DNA of 64,000 nucleotides from Zymoseptoria tritici IPO323. Lineage: Eukaryota; Ascomycota; Dothideomycetes; Mycosphaerellales; Mycosphaerellaceae. A program made the translations under genes and the position numbers. The notes below the pieces were generated by a model, which did no database searches, had not been told where the DNA came from, and worked only from the letters and a program-made list of their open reading frames with translations. Below, piece after piece: positions 43,089 to 56,200 of the stretch (the first letter of the stretch is position 1; each line of letters opens with the position of its first letter). The DNA is taken from positions 1,172,055 to 1,236,054 of the forward strand of contig NC_018213.1 of the NCBI RefSeq assembly GCF_000219625.1, read 5' to 3'.

Positions 43089-43547
43089 GTTTGTTGGGTC
43101 TATGTTCAGTATAAGCGATCAGACTCTAGACAAGCATTAATATCAAGACGTTTGGCTATATGTGACGAGACAAGTTGGCACCTCGAGAAAATAGCAGAGG
43201 ATCTGCTGCAGATACGGCGGTCGCGGCACTAGAATGCGAAGAAGTCATTGCTGCGAGATTTGCATCGTCCGGAAGCGCCTTCCAGCGGCATATTGTAAAG
43301 CTTTGGCAATTGTGTTCTCCGCGAGACTCTCCGGCGGTCAAGAATTAGATCGTGACTCACGAAAATACTGCTCTTGCGTGCAAATATATATCTACTCATA
43401 TCGAGAACGACCGAAGCACAGGAAGAAACACAAAAATCTCTCCCCTCGCTCGTGGCTGCAAGCTGAACCGCACCTCATCGCCATACCTTTTCTTCAATCA
43501 ACCTCACATCTTCTTCGTCGACCTGATTGACTGTACAATCTGCGACC
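43089..43547. other. Intergenic region, no gene seen
   Basis: Lies between the tandem secreted-protein and PhzF genes. It presumably carries a terminator and the PhzF promoter. The sequence just before 43548 is a C/T- and A-rich leader. Confidence 0.5.
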
Positions 43548-44611
43548 ATGACCATCTCCCTCCCTTTCACAACTCTCGATGTCTTTACCACGACTCGCTA
43601 TGAGGGAAATCCTCTAGCGGTCGTGCATATTCCGACGGATCCGAAGAAGCAACCGTCTAGTGATCAGCTGGATCAGATCGCAAAAGAATTCAACTTGTCC
43701 GAGACCATATTCGTATATCTCCGCGATGAGTCCACGGACAATGGCGCCGATGAGTTGCCGGAGTGGAAGGTGAGGATCTACACGATCGAGGGAGAGATTC
43801 CTTTTGCTGGTATGTATATCACGAATTCCCTGCTGTCCCCGAATGCCATTGAACATCATACCCGATCACAAATTGACACAGACGAGGACATCCGACCATC
43901 GGAGCAGCCGTTCACTGCCTTACAACCCTTCATCCATCAGCCTCGACCTCAGGCAAGCCGCTCAAAGGCCGGCTCCTCGCTCCCGCTGGTCCCATCGATA
44001 TATCCTTCGACCCAGCCTCAGGAGCTGCTTCCGCCAACATCCCTCACAACGTGCACATTCACACCGAGAAGCCTCCCTCGCTCAATGACATCCACCAGCT
44101 CCAGCCGTCGCTGAAAGATCACTTCAACCCATCCACTCCTAGCGACGCCATTAACCTCGTCTCCACAGTCAAAGGCATGACCTTCTTCCAAGTCGAAGTC
44201 CCCGACGTGGAGACGCTTGGCCAAGTCAGCACGTTGGCCGTCCGACCCGATGCTGTCGCACGAATGGACGCAGCTTGGAATGTCGGCCTTGTGGGCTCAT
44301 ACTTCTACACCATCACGTCCCCATTTAAAGCCGCCGAAGATGTCGAGCAGATCCAAGTCCAGTCCCGCATGCTATTGAACAGCTTCGAAGATCCGGCGAC
44401 TGGCTCGGCGGCTTGCGGGCTGGCGGCAAGGTTGGCTTTGACGAGGGGTGGAAATCGGGTGGTCGATGTGGAGCTTGTGCAGGGCGTGGAGATGGGGAGG
44501 AAGAGTGTAATCGGGGTGAGGGTGGAGTTGAATCAGGAAAAGAATGCGGTGGAGAGGATGGAGCTGAGAGGGAGTGCCGTCAGGGTTATGGAGGGTACTG
44601 TTGAGGTGTAG
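43548..44611 (+). CDS. PhzF-family isomerase-like protein
   Basis: Two exons, 43548..43809 and 43887..44611, 328 residues; the 77-nt intron ends at GACGAG. The start is the ATG before ACCATCTCC. Family landmarks: PFTTLDVFTTTRYEGNPLAVV at the N-terminus, NLSETIFV with the catalytic Glu at about residue 52, EIPFAG-HPTIGAA across the splice, and DPATGSAACGLAARL near the C-terminus. PhzF in bacteria isomerises a phenazine precursor. Fungal members are mostly of unknown substrate, so only the fold and a probable isomerase activity are claimed. No phenazine genes lie nearby. Confidence 0.9.
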
Positions 44612-44729
44612 CGTTGGATGCAATGTAAATAAGGTCGGCTCGAAGTGTTGAGCTGGAAAGATATCTAACGCCAGATATGAACAAAAGAAAAGAACGGGGT
44701 ATCACTCGATCACTCTCCCTCTCCACAAC

Positions 44730-46596
44730 TCAATGACCGTTAGCCTGTCCATTAGTCAATCCCAACCCCTCCCTCTTCTGCCTCATCTTCTCCTCCGGCT
44801 CCATCTCCCCATTCCTCTGCGCCGGCACATTCGCCAACCAACTCGGCGGCGTCATCCCCGTCTGATCCTGAATAGTGCTAAACAACGGCGGCAAACTCTT
44901 GAACAGATTCTGAATCGGCGCCATGGCATCCGCCCCACCACTTCCACTCCCACCCTCCGTCGTCCACACATTAATCTTCGGCGCCAGCCCATTTACCGCC
45001 TTGGCGTTCGCCTCCGCCAGCTTGACGTACACGCCTTCCTTGAGCATCAAGTAGTTCATCAATCCCTGCGGTCCGCCAAGCACGTCGGCGAGAGCGCCGT
45101 ACGCTTTGGCCATCTCGATGAGACCTTCGGATTCTTTCTTGCGGGTGATGTACGCGGCTTCGGCTTCGCGGGCGCGAGCGAGGTAGGTCGCTTCAGCTTG
45201 CCGGGTGGAAAGGATATAGGCGGCTTCGGCTTCGTTTGTGCGGGCTTCGAGGAGAGCGGCGGCTTCGCGGGTGAGTTTGTAGTTGGCGGCGTCAGTGGCT
45301 TGGGTGGAGTCGAAGTCTAGAGATAGTAATTAGTAACGTGCAATGGCTCATATGAGGCGAGAAGGAATATGAACTTACAGACTGCCTCCGACTCGGCTTT
45401 CTGGTTGTACTTCGCAGCATCCGCCTTCTTCTCTTGAGTGTACAGATCGGCATCGGCCTTTTGCTGAGAAGACTCTTTGGCGATTTTCGCCTGCGTGACA
45501 GTCGTAGCTCTCAGTCGCTCCAACTCCATCTCTGCTCTCTTCTGCTCGACGTTCTTCTGCAGCTCCGCATCTTTCTGCTCAGCGGCACGCTGGGCGGCGA
45601 TCTGCTCGAGTTTGAGATCGCGGGAGATGAGGATCTCGCGGGTCTTGAGTTTCTGGTCGGCGTTGGCTTTCTCCACCTAGCAAATTGAAGTGTATGAGTT
45701 AGCTATGGTCAGACAATGAGGATTTGACGCAGGGTAAGACCTGCTGGCGTCTCCGTGGAACAGTCTCGGGAACCTGCAGGCCTTATACACTTTAGTACTC
45801 ACCTTGCGCTCCGTCTCGAGCACGGCGGTCTTCGCATCGATTTTAGCAATTTCTTGCTTGGCTTCGCCTTCCTTCTCGGCCTGGCCGACTTTTCCGATCA
45901 TGCTGTTGGCGGTCAGAAGAAGGTTCTACACATAGATCGAGGCTACAAACTTACCGAGCGTTGGCAACGTCGACTTGTGCCTGAGATTGAGCTCCTTCGT
46001 GGGCCTTTTGGGCCAGAGACTGGAAGTACTTCGACTCGCCCAGATCTTGCAGCTCCTTGACGTTGGCATTGTAAATACGGAGACCGAATTGATCGAGCTC
46101 CTTTTGTACGCATTCAATGACCTGGGCCTTGAAGATGCGACGGTTGTTGAAGAGCTCTTCCATCGTCATGTTCGAGACGATCGAGCGCGTCTCGCCCTCG
46201 ATGATGCCTTTGACGATGTCCTGAACATGATTGCGTCCAGTGGCGACCATACCGCCTTTGGCACCGGTGGGAACGCGGCCATCGCTATCTCCTGTGAGGA
46301 GGACGGCATATTTCATCAGGGACCCGACCGTGTCGTCTGGCCCGATCGTGCTGCATGATGTCAGTTGCTATATCGACAGAAGGATAATACAGGTCATACA
46401 ATACTGCAGGCAGAGAGAACTGCAGCTTCTCTGAGGTCATGGCTTGCAGTGACATGGAGAAGTCGAAAGGTGTGATGCTGATCTTGGTGACCTTCTGCAA
46501 CGGGTAGATGAATGCTTTCTTCGTGATGCGCACTGAATCCACTCCTGCGCCAGTCACGGCGAGGTAGGAGTTCGGCTCCGAGACGTGGTACCACAT
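44730..46596 (-). CDS. Flotillin-like (SPFH/prohibitin-domain) membrane-scaffold protein
   Basis: Five exons: 46400..46596, 45955..46350, 45803..45902, 45379..45676, 44730..45316; 525 residues with phases agreeing. The N-terminus MWYHVSEPNSYLAVTGAGVD and IYPLQKVTKISITPFDFSM is typical of flotillin. The SPFH domain continues through LPAVFTIGPDD and TRSIVSNMTMEELFNNR to FGLRIYNANVKELQD. Then comes a long Ala/Glu/Lys coiled coil (KANADQKLKTREILI, ERLRATTVTQAKIAKESSQ, AREAEAAYITRKKESEG) and a Gly-rich tail. By family knowledge it forms microdomains at the plasma membrane or septal regions. No transmembrane helix is expected. Identification is firm. Confidence 0.92.
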
Positions 46597-47692
46597 GGCT
46601 GCGTTGTTGTTGAAATGGTAGGTAAGAGATGGTACAAGTAACTTCCTCGATGGAGGAAATGGTATAGGAATTTCGCTCAGCGAATGTCTTCAAGCTTGAT
46701 GCTCCGGAATCGAGATGTTGATCAAAGAAGGAAGAACTTTCGACGAGGAGCGCAGTCAATGAGCGTTTATATGTGGTCTGTACTGGAGCGAGTTCATCTT
46801 CCCTTGGCTGCGCGACCCCAAGCTACGTCGACATCACGACATCATCCACATGCCGTCCATACCGACCAAGACCAGTCACAGCAACCAACGATACCATTAC
46901 GAGCGGATGCCGGCGAATAGAGGGCGGCCTTTAATGGTCAATTGTCTAAGCCCTGTGGGGAGGATCTCATGACAGAGCGTGCCGAGAGGCCGGAAGTCGT
47001 AAGCATCCTTCAACAATGGAGAAAGCGGACTCTGCGAAAGAGACCAGTGGTATGGGGACTTGAAATGAGTGTCTTGTGATATGGTTGTGCCAACAGGACA
47101 CATTGGCGCTAAGGCCGGGCTGTGCAGCTTCCATCCCGAGTTCCATTTCGGTGACGGGCGGCCTCAAACCTTTGCGAATCCTTCGGGAATGCGGCCAAGA
47201 AATTCAGTTCTTGGAAGAGTAGACTTTCAACTTATGGACCGGAAGAATAATACTGACCGGCTGCATTGCTGGCTGGACATCGCTGCATCAGCTTGATGCC
47301 TCGTGCTCAAATGGGAAGAAGTCAAATTCTTGGGGTTGGGATCTGAACCATTCTTTGTGCGGATCAGGCCGGTGTCCGGTGGGCATCGCTCAAAAGGATT
47401 CCAGACACAGCTCTGCCGCAGTACCCGGGCGAAATATTCAGGATTGCAATCCATGGACTCTGGTCGATTCCTCGGCGAGGCTTTACCGCAGAACAAAGTC
47501 TATGGACCGAAGGCCTTAGGCAAGATCATGCTGCGCATATCCGACAGTTCTGGCTCCCATTCCTTCGCGTCCGTGAATGCTCAGAATAGCAGGACACTCG
47601 AAAGCGACCCGACGATCCAAATATCCTCTTCGTCGGAGCGTTAAACGCCCTCCTGACATTACAACTGTCCGCTCCACTCGCATCGCAGCATC
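46597..47692. other. Divergent intergenic region, no gene recognised
   Basis: Lies between the flotillin start and the start of the next + strand gene. Open frames on both strands lack domains. It contains the two promoters. Confidence 0.45.
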
Positions 47693-48370
47693 ATGGATCC
47701 ACCAGCCTATGAGGAGATCGCACGCAGCAGCGACAAAGCGGAGTTTTCCAGATGGGACACGAAAGCTGCAACGCATTTGAGCATCCGAGAAGAAGTAGGA
47801 GCATCAAGGTCCCAGCACGTTGCAGCATTGGTGGAAAAATTGTTGCCACAAATTCGAGAACGTGCGAAACATGGTTTGTCGAAAATGACGCTTTTGATAA
47901 TGCCGTCCGACCAGGGTAAGTCGAGATCTTCGCTGTCCTTCGAACCAGTTGGCTGACCTCAGCAAGCGGAATGTAGCAAGAGGGGCCAATTGGTGGGTTA
48001 CGCCCATGGCGAGGAGCCTATTCTGATACAATTGGACGGCCTGTATGATGGCACGCAGTTTTGGACACAGCAAGAGGCGTTGGAATTGCTGCGACAGCAG
48101 ACTCTGGAGGCTGTATTCGGCAACGTGCCGATGATTGATGTCGAAGAGGGCCCTGCGTTTTTGGGACGGCCTCCTGCCCCACAGACAAAAACATCTTTCT
48201 GGAGTCGCAAACAGAGCACAGTCCGAGAACGCGTACTCCCAAAACAAGCGAGACCACCAGTGACTGTGGATGTCGAGCTTGACCAGGCAAATTTCAGGGC
48301 CGAGAATGCGTTCGGTCTGTTCGAAACGTTGCGAGGCCGCGCAGTTGTCTTAACCATAGAAGTGCGATGA
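47693..48370 (+). CDS. Unrecognised small fungal protein
   Basis: Two exons, 47693..47915 and 47967..48370, 208 residues. The start ATGGATCCACCAGCC begins MDPPAYEEIARSSDKAEFSR. The 51-nt intron uses GTAAGT and the second of two possible acceptors (CAGCAAG), which alone restores the frame: MPSDQ-AECSKRGQLVGYAH. The middle is helical (HVAALVEKLLPQIRERAKHG and TQQEALELLRQQTLEAVFGN), and the end (RGRAVVLTIEVR) looks like a beta strand. I do not recognise a family. It converges on the PYM gene with 66 bases between stops. Confidence 0.7.
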
Positions 48371-48436
48371 TCATGCACTCGAGTTCATACATCCGGAAGA
48401 ATATGTTGGGTGACGCTCAAGAGCACCATAAGTCGC

Positions 48437-49033
48437 TCAGCCAGCATTGGTATCATCTGACTTCTTCTCGCCTTCTGCATCAAACCCAAGATTGTCCAAT
48501 TGTCTGATCAGCTCTTGAATTTTGATGACCTTTTGAAACTGCTCGGGCAGCAAGCCTTCGCCCTTCTCTTTCTTTTCACTAAGCTCGCGTGCCTGCCGTA
48601 GTTTCTTCGCGAGCTTCTTCGCCTCTTTCGCTTTCTCTGCTTCTGGGTCGACAGTGACAGGCTCCTTAACCTCGTCGCCAGCAGCTCCATCTACAGTCCC
48701 CTCCTCATCGCCTGCCTTTCCATTTCCAGTAGTCGCGGCAGCTTTCTTCCTGGCTTCTCTCCTTTTGGCGTTCTTCGCGGCCGCGGCCGCTACCTGTAGG
48801 GGAGATTTGTCTTCGACTGGCTCTGCTCCAACGACACCGCCTTTGCCCCGATTCTTCCACGCATGCGCAGTCCGATTCTTGTATACCTCAACATCCTCGG
48901 GAGGTTTGTAACCAGGCTTCACGCGAATTTCTTTGCGCACTGACCCGTCTGGCCTTGTGGAAGAGGGAATCACAGATTCGCCTGTGCTGAGTTTGCGAAT
49001 GCCCGAGCGGGTCGTGTCCGCCGTGGGAGCCAT
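48437..49033 (-). CDS. PYM, partner of Y14 and Mago (exon-junction complex)
   Basis: 198 residues, intronless. I chose the ATG at 49033 (MAPTADTTRSGIRKLSTGE) rather than the upstream one because the Mago-binding motif normally lies right at the N-terminus. That motif is clear: SGIRKLSTGESVIPSSTRPDG, then GSVRKEIRVKPGYKPPEDVE and YKNRTAHAWKNRGK. The rest is Ala/Lys/Glu-rich coiled sequence (AEKAKEAKKLAKKLRQAREL) ending in an acidic tail. In animals PYM removes exon-junction complexes during translation. Its head sits 280 bases from the divergent QCR9 gene. Confidence 0.88.
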   Translation of the reverse strand: MAPTADTTRSGIRKLSTGESVIPSSTRPDGSVRKEIRVKPGYKPPEDVEVYKNRTAHAWKNRGKGGVVGAEPVEDKSPLQVAAAAAKNAKRREARKKAAATTGNGKAGDEEGTVDGAAGDEVKEPVTVDPEAEKAKEAKKLAKKLRQARELSEKKEKGEGLLPEQFQKVIKIQELIRQLDNLGFDAEGEKKSDDTNAG

Positions 49034-49313
49034 TGCTGTGATATAAATATTCGCCCCAGAGATCCTCACTGCCGCAGCAGTGTTGTGCACTTCCAAAAGC
49101 GGGACGTGGTGGTTCCTTCATGCAAAAACCAAAAAGCCATCAGGCATTAGAGCAAAGTCTGCGGGTGTTTCCGCTGTCGGCTTCGACTTCGCATCTTCAT
49201 CAACGTTCCTGCTGACCATCACGCCCAACGACGAACTACGAGAACGAACATCCGTCGAACACCGCCCCGAATACTCCCACAGAATCTCACGAAGACCTTT
49301 GCCCGTTGTCGAA

Positions 49314-49670
49314 ATGGCCGGAATCCTTGGTGGCGTCTACAAGTACGATGCCTGCGCCTGACGGGAAATTGAAGCATTGGCTAATGCGACTCGCAGCGCT
49401 CTCGTGAAGCGGAACGCGGTATTCTTGAGTGTCATCTTCGCCGGAACGTACGCGACAAGCCTGTAAATACTCGACACCAGCCCCTTTGCAATGTCAGATC
49501 TAACGCCTTCACAGTGCCTTCGATACCGGCGCAAACCTCGTATGGGACCAGATCAACAGAGGCGTATGTGGCAAGGCTTGAGCATGTGACATGGACATAG
49601 TACTAACGAATGTACGCAGCGTCAATGGAAAGACATCAAGAAACGCTACATCGAGGCGGATGACGAGTAG
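49314..49670 (+). CDS. QCR9: Cytochrome bc1 complex subunit 9
   Basis: A very small gene split into four exons: 49314..49342, 49397..49462, 49515..49563, 49620..49670; 64 residues. The protein reads MAGILGGVYNALVKRNAVFL, SVIFAGTYATSLAFDTGANL, VWDQINRGRQWKDIKKRYIE, then ADDE. The single hydrophobic helix (AVFLSVIFAGTYATS) and the end GRQWKDIKxRY are the hallmarks of QCR9, a one-helix subunit of mitochondrial complex III. Introns are 54, 52 and 56 nt with CTAAT/CTAAC branches. Each exon alone is too short to be noticed as an open frame. Identification is firm. Confidence 0.92.
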
Positions 49671-50272
49671 GCTGCTTGGGCGGAGTTCAGGGAGCAGTGA
49701 AGGGTGGAAGAAGGAAAGGACACTTCAATACTGGGGATACACTCGGCACTGCTTCAGCAGTATGTCTCAATATCATGGACATGCATGGGCGGTTGCGGCG
49801 ACCGTACATATATCCAGAACCTATTGATCTCACGACGATCGAAAGTACTCATATCTCGGACCGTGTCATTCATGTCACGTGCCTTTGCCTCAGCTCGTCG
49901 CCGTCCTTCTTCCAAATACTTGTCTGCATCCCCAAAATGCAGAGTGCGTAACAAACAACTTGAGCATGATTTCGTGTTGTACGTGAATGCTGTAGATATT
50001 TGATTGGACGTCATCCTCGCGCTTGCTCAAGAGTCGCGAAGTGAGCAAAGTGAAAGCAAGCCCACCTTCGATGATCGCCTCCGTCAAACATCAACAACAA
50101 ACCCCCACCAAGCCTCTTGACACAGATCTAACGGACGGTCAACATCATGCGGAGGAACAGCGAAGCTATCCTTGACTGATGCACGATTCGCAACCTTTCG
50201 ACGTTGCGTTGCTGGAGATCAACGCCAGCGCAAAGCACACAGACCGCGGGACAATCTAGGTGGAACACAGCG
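49671..50272. other. Intergenic region, no gene seen
   Basis: Tandem gap between QCR9 and the UBR1-type gene. It presumably holds the UBR1 promoter and leader. The open frame of the next gene extends 69 bases upstream of its ATG but only through a TTG. Confidence 0.5.
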
Positions 50273-53200
50273 ATGCAGTCAACATCGCCCGCAGAGGCAA
50301 ATCTCAAACTTGAGCTTATAAGGCAACCATTCAACTTCTCGAATCGATTCACATCGGCGGCCGACTGCCACCTCCGACGAATCCTGTTCAGATCGCTCGC
50401 CGCGCAACGAGAAGACTATTTGCGACTCTTCTTTCCTCATGGGACCCCTCAGGATCCATCAGAGCAATGGTCGCTCCGCTTGGCACAGGGCGCGGTGGAT
50501 GGAGCGGAGTACACTGCTGCGGCCAAAGGAACGGCTTGCGGACACATCTTCAAGAATGGGGAAAGCACATATCACTGCAAAACATGCGAAGCGGATGAGA
50601 CCTGCGTGCTGTGTTCGAAGTGTTTCGAGAGCAGTGATCACGAGGGACACATGGTGTTGATCTCAGTCTCCCCTGGCAATAGTGGATGCTGCGATTGTGG
50701 GGATCCAGAAGCGTGGAAGAAAGAGGTCAGATGCACGATACACACGGCAGATACTGGGGCGAGCCCAACAGCCGGCAAAGCGAGCGGCAAGGAGAAAGGA
50801 AAGGGACCGGCTGATTCACTTGGCTCTCAGCTACCGCCAGATCTGGTCTGGGCGATCAGAATGACCATTGCGAGAAGCATCGACTATCTCTGCGATGTGT
50901 TCTCCTGTTCGCCAGAACAGCTGCGACTACCCAAATCTGCTACGTCGATACTGCAGGATGAGCGCCTGTCCCGCCTATCACCACTGTACGGAGACGAGCC
51001 TGCTGAGGAACATCCTGAATTTGCTCTGGTGCTGTGGAACGACGAGAAGCACACAGTCGACGATGTGCAGAATCAGGTGGCAAGAGCTTGCAGGAAGTCG
51101 AAGAAGTTCGGATTTGAGAAGGCGATGGAGGTCAACGACATAGGTCGTTCTGTCGTTCAATATTCGACCGACGTATCCGAGCTGTTGGGAATGGCGGAGA
51201 TCATTGAGCAACTCAAGGTAACGGTCACTATCAGATCTGCACGAGACACGTTTAGAGAACACATGTGTGCGACGATCATTGATTGGATTTCGGACATCGC
51301 CAACTGTGCGGTCGGCAACGAACCGTATCTACTGCGAAACATTGTGTGCGAGGAACTTCTCAATCCATGGCGGACGGGCAGCCAAGCAAGCAACAAGGAC
51401 ATAGGGCAGGCGGGAATCGACGACCATGAAACCGAAGACAATGACAAATTCCGCAGAAGGTATCGCGCATGGATGCAACCTCTGCGACCAGCTGCGAACG
51501 TAATACGAGTGGAAGTCGAGGTCGACGATACGACTAACGACGACGATGACGACGAGAACGACGACGACGAAGATTACGATGAGGACTACGACGACATGGA
51601 TATCGAAGACGATGGAATGGAGATTGAGATTGATGAAGGGCGGGCAGCGATGGGTGGCATTCCGACCGTGGATGCGGCCGACATGGACATTGATATCCTC
51701 GACGAGCCTGATGACGTTACAGAAGCATTAGAGGCGACCCTCGGAGGCTATCCGCCACCACCTCCACCACCACCCCGCGGTACCAGGCGGCGGATCCTGA
51801 CTCCTGCCGATAGTGATGACGGGGAGGCTGACCAGACTCGACCAACTTCGAATGCACCATACGAGAATGTTCCGCAGACACCCAAAGCGGTGAAGACCAG
51901 AAGACTACGGCCCAGTAAACACTGGCTTGAGAAGCCAGAGGCATTCAAAGCGCCCCAACCCAGCGAACCGCGGGAAGATCTGTGGCAACGCGTTCGGCTT
52001 GATTACCTCATTCTTTACGACTTGAGACTATGGAAGATTCTGAGGATCCATTTGCGACACCTGTACATTACCACAGTGGTGACCATTCCACACTTCAAAC
52101 GAGTCCTAGGACTTCGATTCGCCGGACTGTACACTGCCTTGGCTCAGCTGTACCTCATTGCAGATCGCGAGCCAGACCACTCGATCATCAACTTGAGCGT
52201 CCAGATGCTTACTACTCCGACCATCACTCAGGAAGTTGTGGAAAGAGGGAACTTCCTTACGAACCTGATGGCCATCTTGTACACCTTCATCACGACCCGT
52301 CAGGTCGGCTTCCCAGAGGATGTAAATATGCGAGCGACTTTGGCCTTTGATGCCGGCGCAGTTACCAACCGTAGAATGTTTCACTTCTTCATGGATCTGC
52401 GCTGGCTGTTCCAGTCAGAATTCGTGCACTACAAGCTGCGCTTCGAACCGCGCTACCTGCTCCAGTTCATTGATCTGGTCAAACTCCACCAAGGCGTTTG
52501 TCCTAACGTGCGGGCGACCGGAGAGCATGTGGAGTACGAGTCTGACGCTTGGATCAGCGCGAGCATGATTGTCAAAGAAGTGAACAAGCTATGCAAGCAA
52601 CTGGCAGTCGCGTTCGAGCCCGGTCTCAAGTTTGACGATGGCAACGCGAACCTTGAACGGGCCATCCGAACTGTCGCTCAGGTCACCATGATCAGTGCTT
52701 TTGGCTATGAGCGGAAGCGCTTCCACGCGGCCGAGCACAAAAACGAGCTCAGTTGGGATACGGTCGGTCCCCTCTATATGAGCGGCAAACAGTATATCGT
52801 ACCTTTTTGCGAGGTACAATCCGCGCCGATGAGCTTTCATCATCCACTTCACTACCTCCTCTCATGGCTACTCGAGAACGGGAAGAGCATCAGTCGTCAG
52901 GATATGCGGACTCTGCTTCATTTTGCGCCAGGCGATCTGAAAGATCCATGGAATGTGACAAAGACGACCCCACCATACCGGACTCCGACATCAGACGAGC
53001 TTCTCGTCGCCATTTTCGACCATCCTCTGCGAGTATGCGCTTGGCTGGCACAAATGAAGGCTGGCCTGTGGGTCCGCAATGGGATAACGCTTCGGCACCA
53101 GGCGCACACATATCGCAGTGTCTCGCATCGCGACGTTGGATATCAACGTGATATTTTCATGGTTCAAGCTGGTCTGGTGCTCTGCGGCTCGGACGAAGAG

Positions 53201-56200
53201 GCAGCAGGAGAGAGATTCCTCGCTCAGATGATCCATCGATGGCAGCTGGACGACTGGACCACCGGCCGATACAGTGGTTTCAACGTGCCCTGTGAGGAGT
53301 CTCAGCATATGGACATGCTCGAAGACTTCTTCCATCTGCTTGTCATCGCCTTGTCTGAGCGTGGAAACCTACTTCCAAGGACCAACGAACAGGACCAGCA
53401 CGATAAGGTCTTGCAGCACGATATCGCACATGCCTTGTGCTTCAAGCCTTTGTCATTCAGTGAGCTTGCCGGGCGGGTGACCGAGAAGGTCGGCGAATCT
53501 GACGACTTCAGCCGAGTTCTCGAGAGCATGACCGTCTATCGCGCACCAGAAGGGCTGTCTGATACGGGTACCTTTGAACTCAAGCCGGAATTCATCGAGC
53601 TGGTCGATCCTTACTACGCTCACTACTCTCGAAATCATCGCGAGGAGGCAGAGAACATCTACAAGAAGCACATTGCGAAGAAGACTGGACAGAAGGCAGA
53701 AGACGTAGTCTATGAGCCTCGTCTTGAGAAGATCGAGCATGGCATGTTCGCAGATCTCGGTGCGTTCACAAAGACCCGTCTCTTCGTTCAACTTCTTGGA
53801 GCTGCTCTCGATTTTGCAGCAACCAACGACACTATGTCGCCCGAAATCCCGGTCACACGAATCGAGACATTTCTCCACATGGTGCTCCACCTCACAGTTC
53901 TCGCGTTGATTGAGGAGAGAAGCAGTCCTGGCTCAGACAGCCCATTCTCCGACTTTGCGTCGTCTGAAATCTGCGGATTCCATGACAGAGAAGACCGTGA
54001 TGGGAGCACGTACGACAACTTTACTCGACCCACCAGCCTTGTGAAGCTGCTGGCGGCGAACAGAAACAAGCCGGAGTATACGTCTTGCCATCCTACGATC
54101 CAACACATCCTTGAACATATCCAACAGCGGCAGCCCGAAAAAGTCTCCGCGGCCATTCCGAAGGATTTCCTAGTAGATCGCAGCGCCACAGATTCGCCGG
54201 CGGCGCTCCCTGCAGAGGAGAAGGAACGCAAGAAGCAAGAAGCTCTGGCACGCCAGGCCAAAATCATGGCGCAGATGAAGCAGCAACAGAACAACTTTTT
54301 ACAAAATCAGGGCTTGTCAAGTTTCGAAGATGACTTCGACGACCTCGAGGACGACATGTCCGTTGTTCAGGAGATAGAGGGCGTCGAGCCGCGTCGGACC
54401 TGGCATTTTCCCACGGGAAACTGCATCCTATGCCAAGAGGAGACAGATGACCAGCGTCTGTACGGCACTTTCGCGTTCCTAGGCGAAAGCAACATCCTCC
54501 GGTCAACGCCGATTGAGGACGAAGATTACCTCAGAGAGGTGATCAACACTCCGACAAGTCTTGACCGCTCTGCTGAACAAGTCCGCCCGTTCGGAGTAGC
54601 GGGCGACAACAAGCGAGAAGTGCGCAAGGTCGGCGCGGACGGCAAGATCCTTAGTACAGAGCGACAAGGACTGTCGAAAGGCTTTCCGCATCAGAGAGAA
54701 GGTATCAAAGGGCCCGTTACGACCAGCTGCGGACACATCATGCATTTCAACTGCTTCGAGCTGTACCTTGCAGCAACAAACCGTCGTCACTCTGCGCAGA
54801 TTGCCCGCAATCATCCAGAGCGAATCGACTTCAAAGAGTTTGTGTGCCCGTTGTGCAAGGCGCTGGGCAACACGTTCCTTCCCATCATCTGGAAGGCGAA
54901 GGAGTGCGCCCACGAGCATGAGTTACACCTCGCACAGAACTTCGATGCTTGGCTCAACGATGTTGACGACAAATATCCTGTAGATATGGTTGCCCTCGCC
55001 AACCCGTCAGCGTCTTCCACAGATCGCCGCCAGCAAGTGCACGAGTACCACGCGAACCGATCGGCTCAGTACGTGAGCAACATGTTCGCGCCATCCTTGA
55101 TCCAGCAGAACATGCAAGATCTGTCACTTGAGAGCTCTCCTGCGAGCCCGCTGGAGCGTCGGTTTCCCGCTAGAGCTGGGCATGCGTTGTCAAGACTTGC
55201 CAGCCTAGGTATGGGAGGTCGCGGCGCCGGTGGTATTCAGAGCCAGTTCGGCGGACCGGAACAAGGACTGCCGAGCGAGCCAACCCGACTGTCGGATCTT
55301 TGGAGTGCATATCGCCGCGTTCAAGAATCGATCAAGGTCAACAAGCTCTCCCTTCCTGCCACAGATGCTGGAGCAGTCAACCCGGTTGCGGCATTGTCAC
55401 GATCCTTGGGCCTTTCCGTGGCATCGTTCGAAATCACCTATCGCGGAGTTTGCAGCAATTCGAGAGGGAAATCTCTGGTGGCTGAACTGCCTGATCAAGT
55501 GCTCACACATCTTCGAATCATTTCCGAGACAGTGGAGTCTTACCTCGCCGTGAACGTAATGCAGTCCGAATCAAATGGCGTCGTGCGAGAGACTGTCAGG
55601 AAGCGAGACATCATGACGGCGCAGCTCTTCGGCACGGAACACCAAAGCTCGATGATCCGTATGAAGGAGATCTACGGACAGTTCTTGTTCCAAGACGACA
55701 TATTCCTTTTCTTCGCAGACTGGTTGTGCTTGATGGCGCCGACTGTAGCCGAGGCTGCGTCGATGTTGCAGCTTTGTTTTTGGGCAGAGATGGTCAAGTC
55801 TGCGTTCGTGTTGCGCCCCGCCGTCACCAAGCAGAGCGAAATCCCGGTCAATGGCGAGTCAGATAACCGACTCCTGAAGCAGGCCATTATTTCCATGGGA
55901 TTGGAGTTAGACGGCGAAGACGACCAGCTCAAAGATCGACAGATCGGACTCCTGCGCCAGCTTCTCGACAAATATGCGCTGGCGTTCCTTCGGAAATGCG
56001 CTGTGCTGATGCTGGTTCGCTACGGATTGGAATTTGAATGCCCATATGATCTCGATCCCGACGCACCTGAATTGCACCGACTGACCTCCCTCCTCCACAT
56101 GCCGACCCTTGACGAGATCTGCGCGATCTTCGTGTCCAAATCAGCGCCAGGTCTCAACCTTCGGTTCATCACCAGCAATTGGCTTCACCAAGCCATCTTC

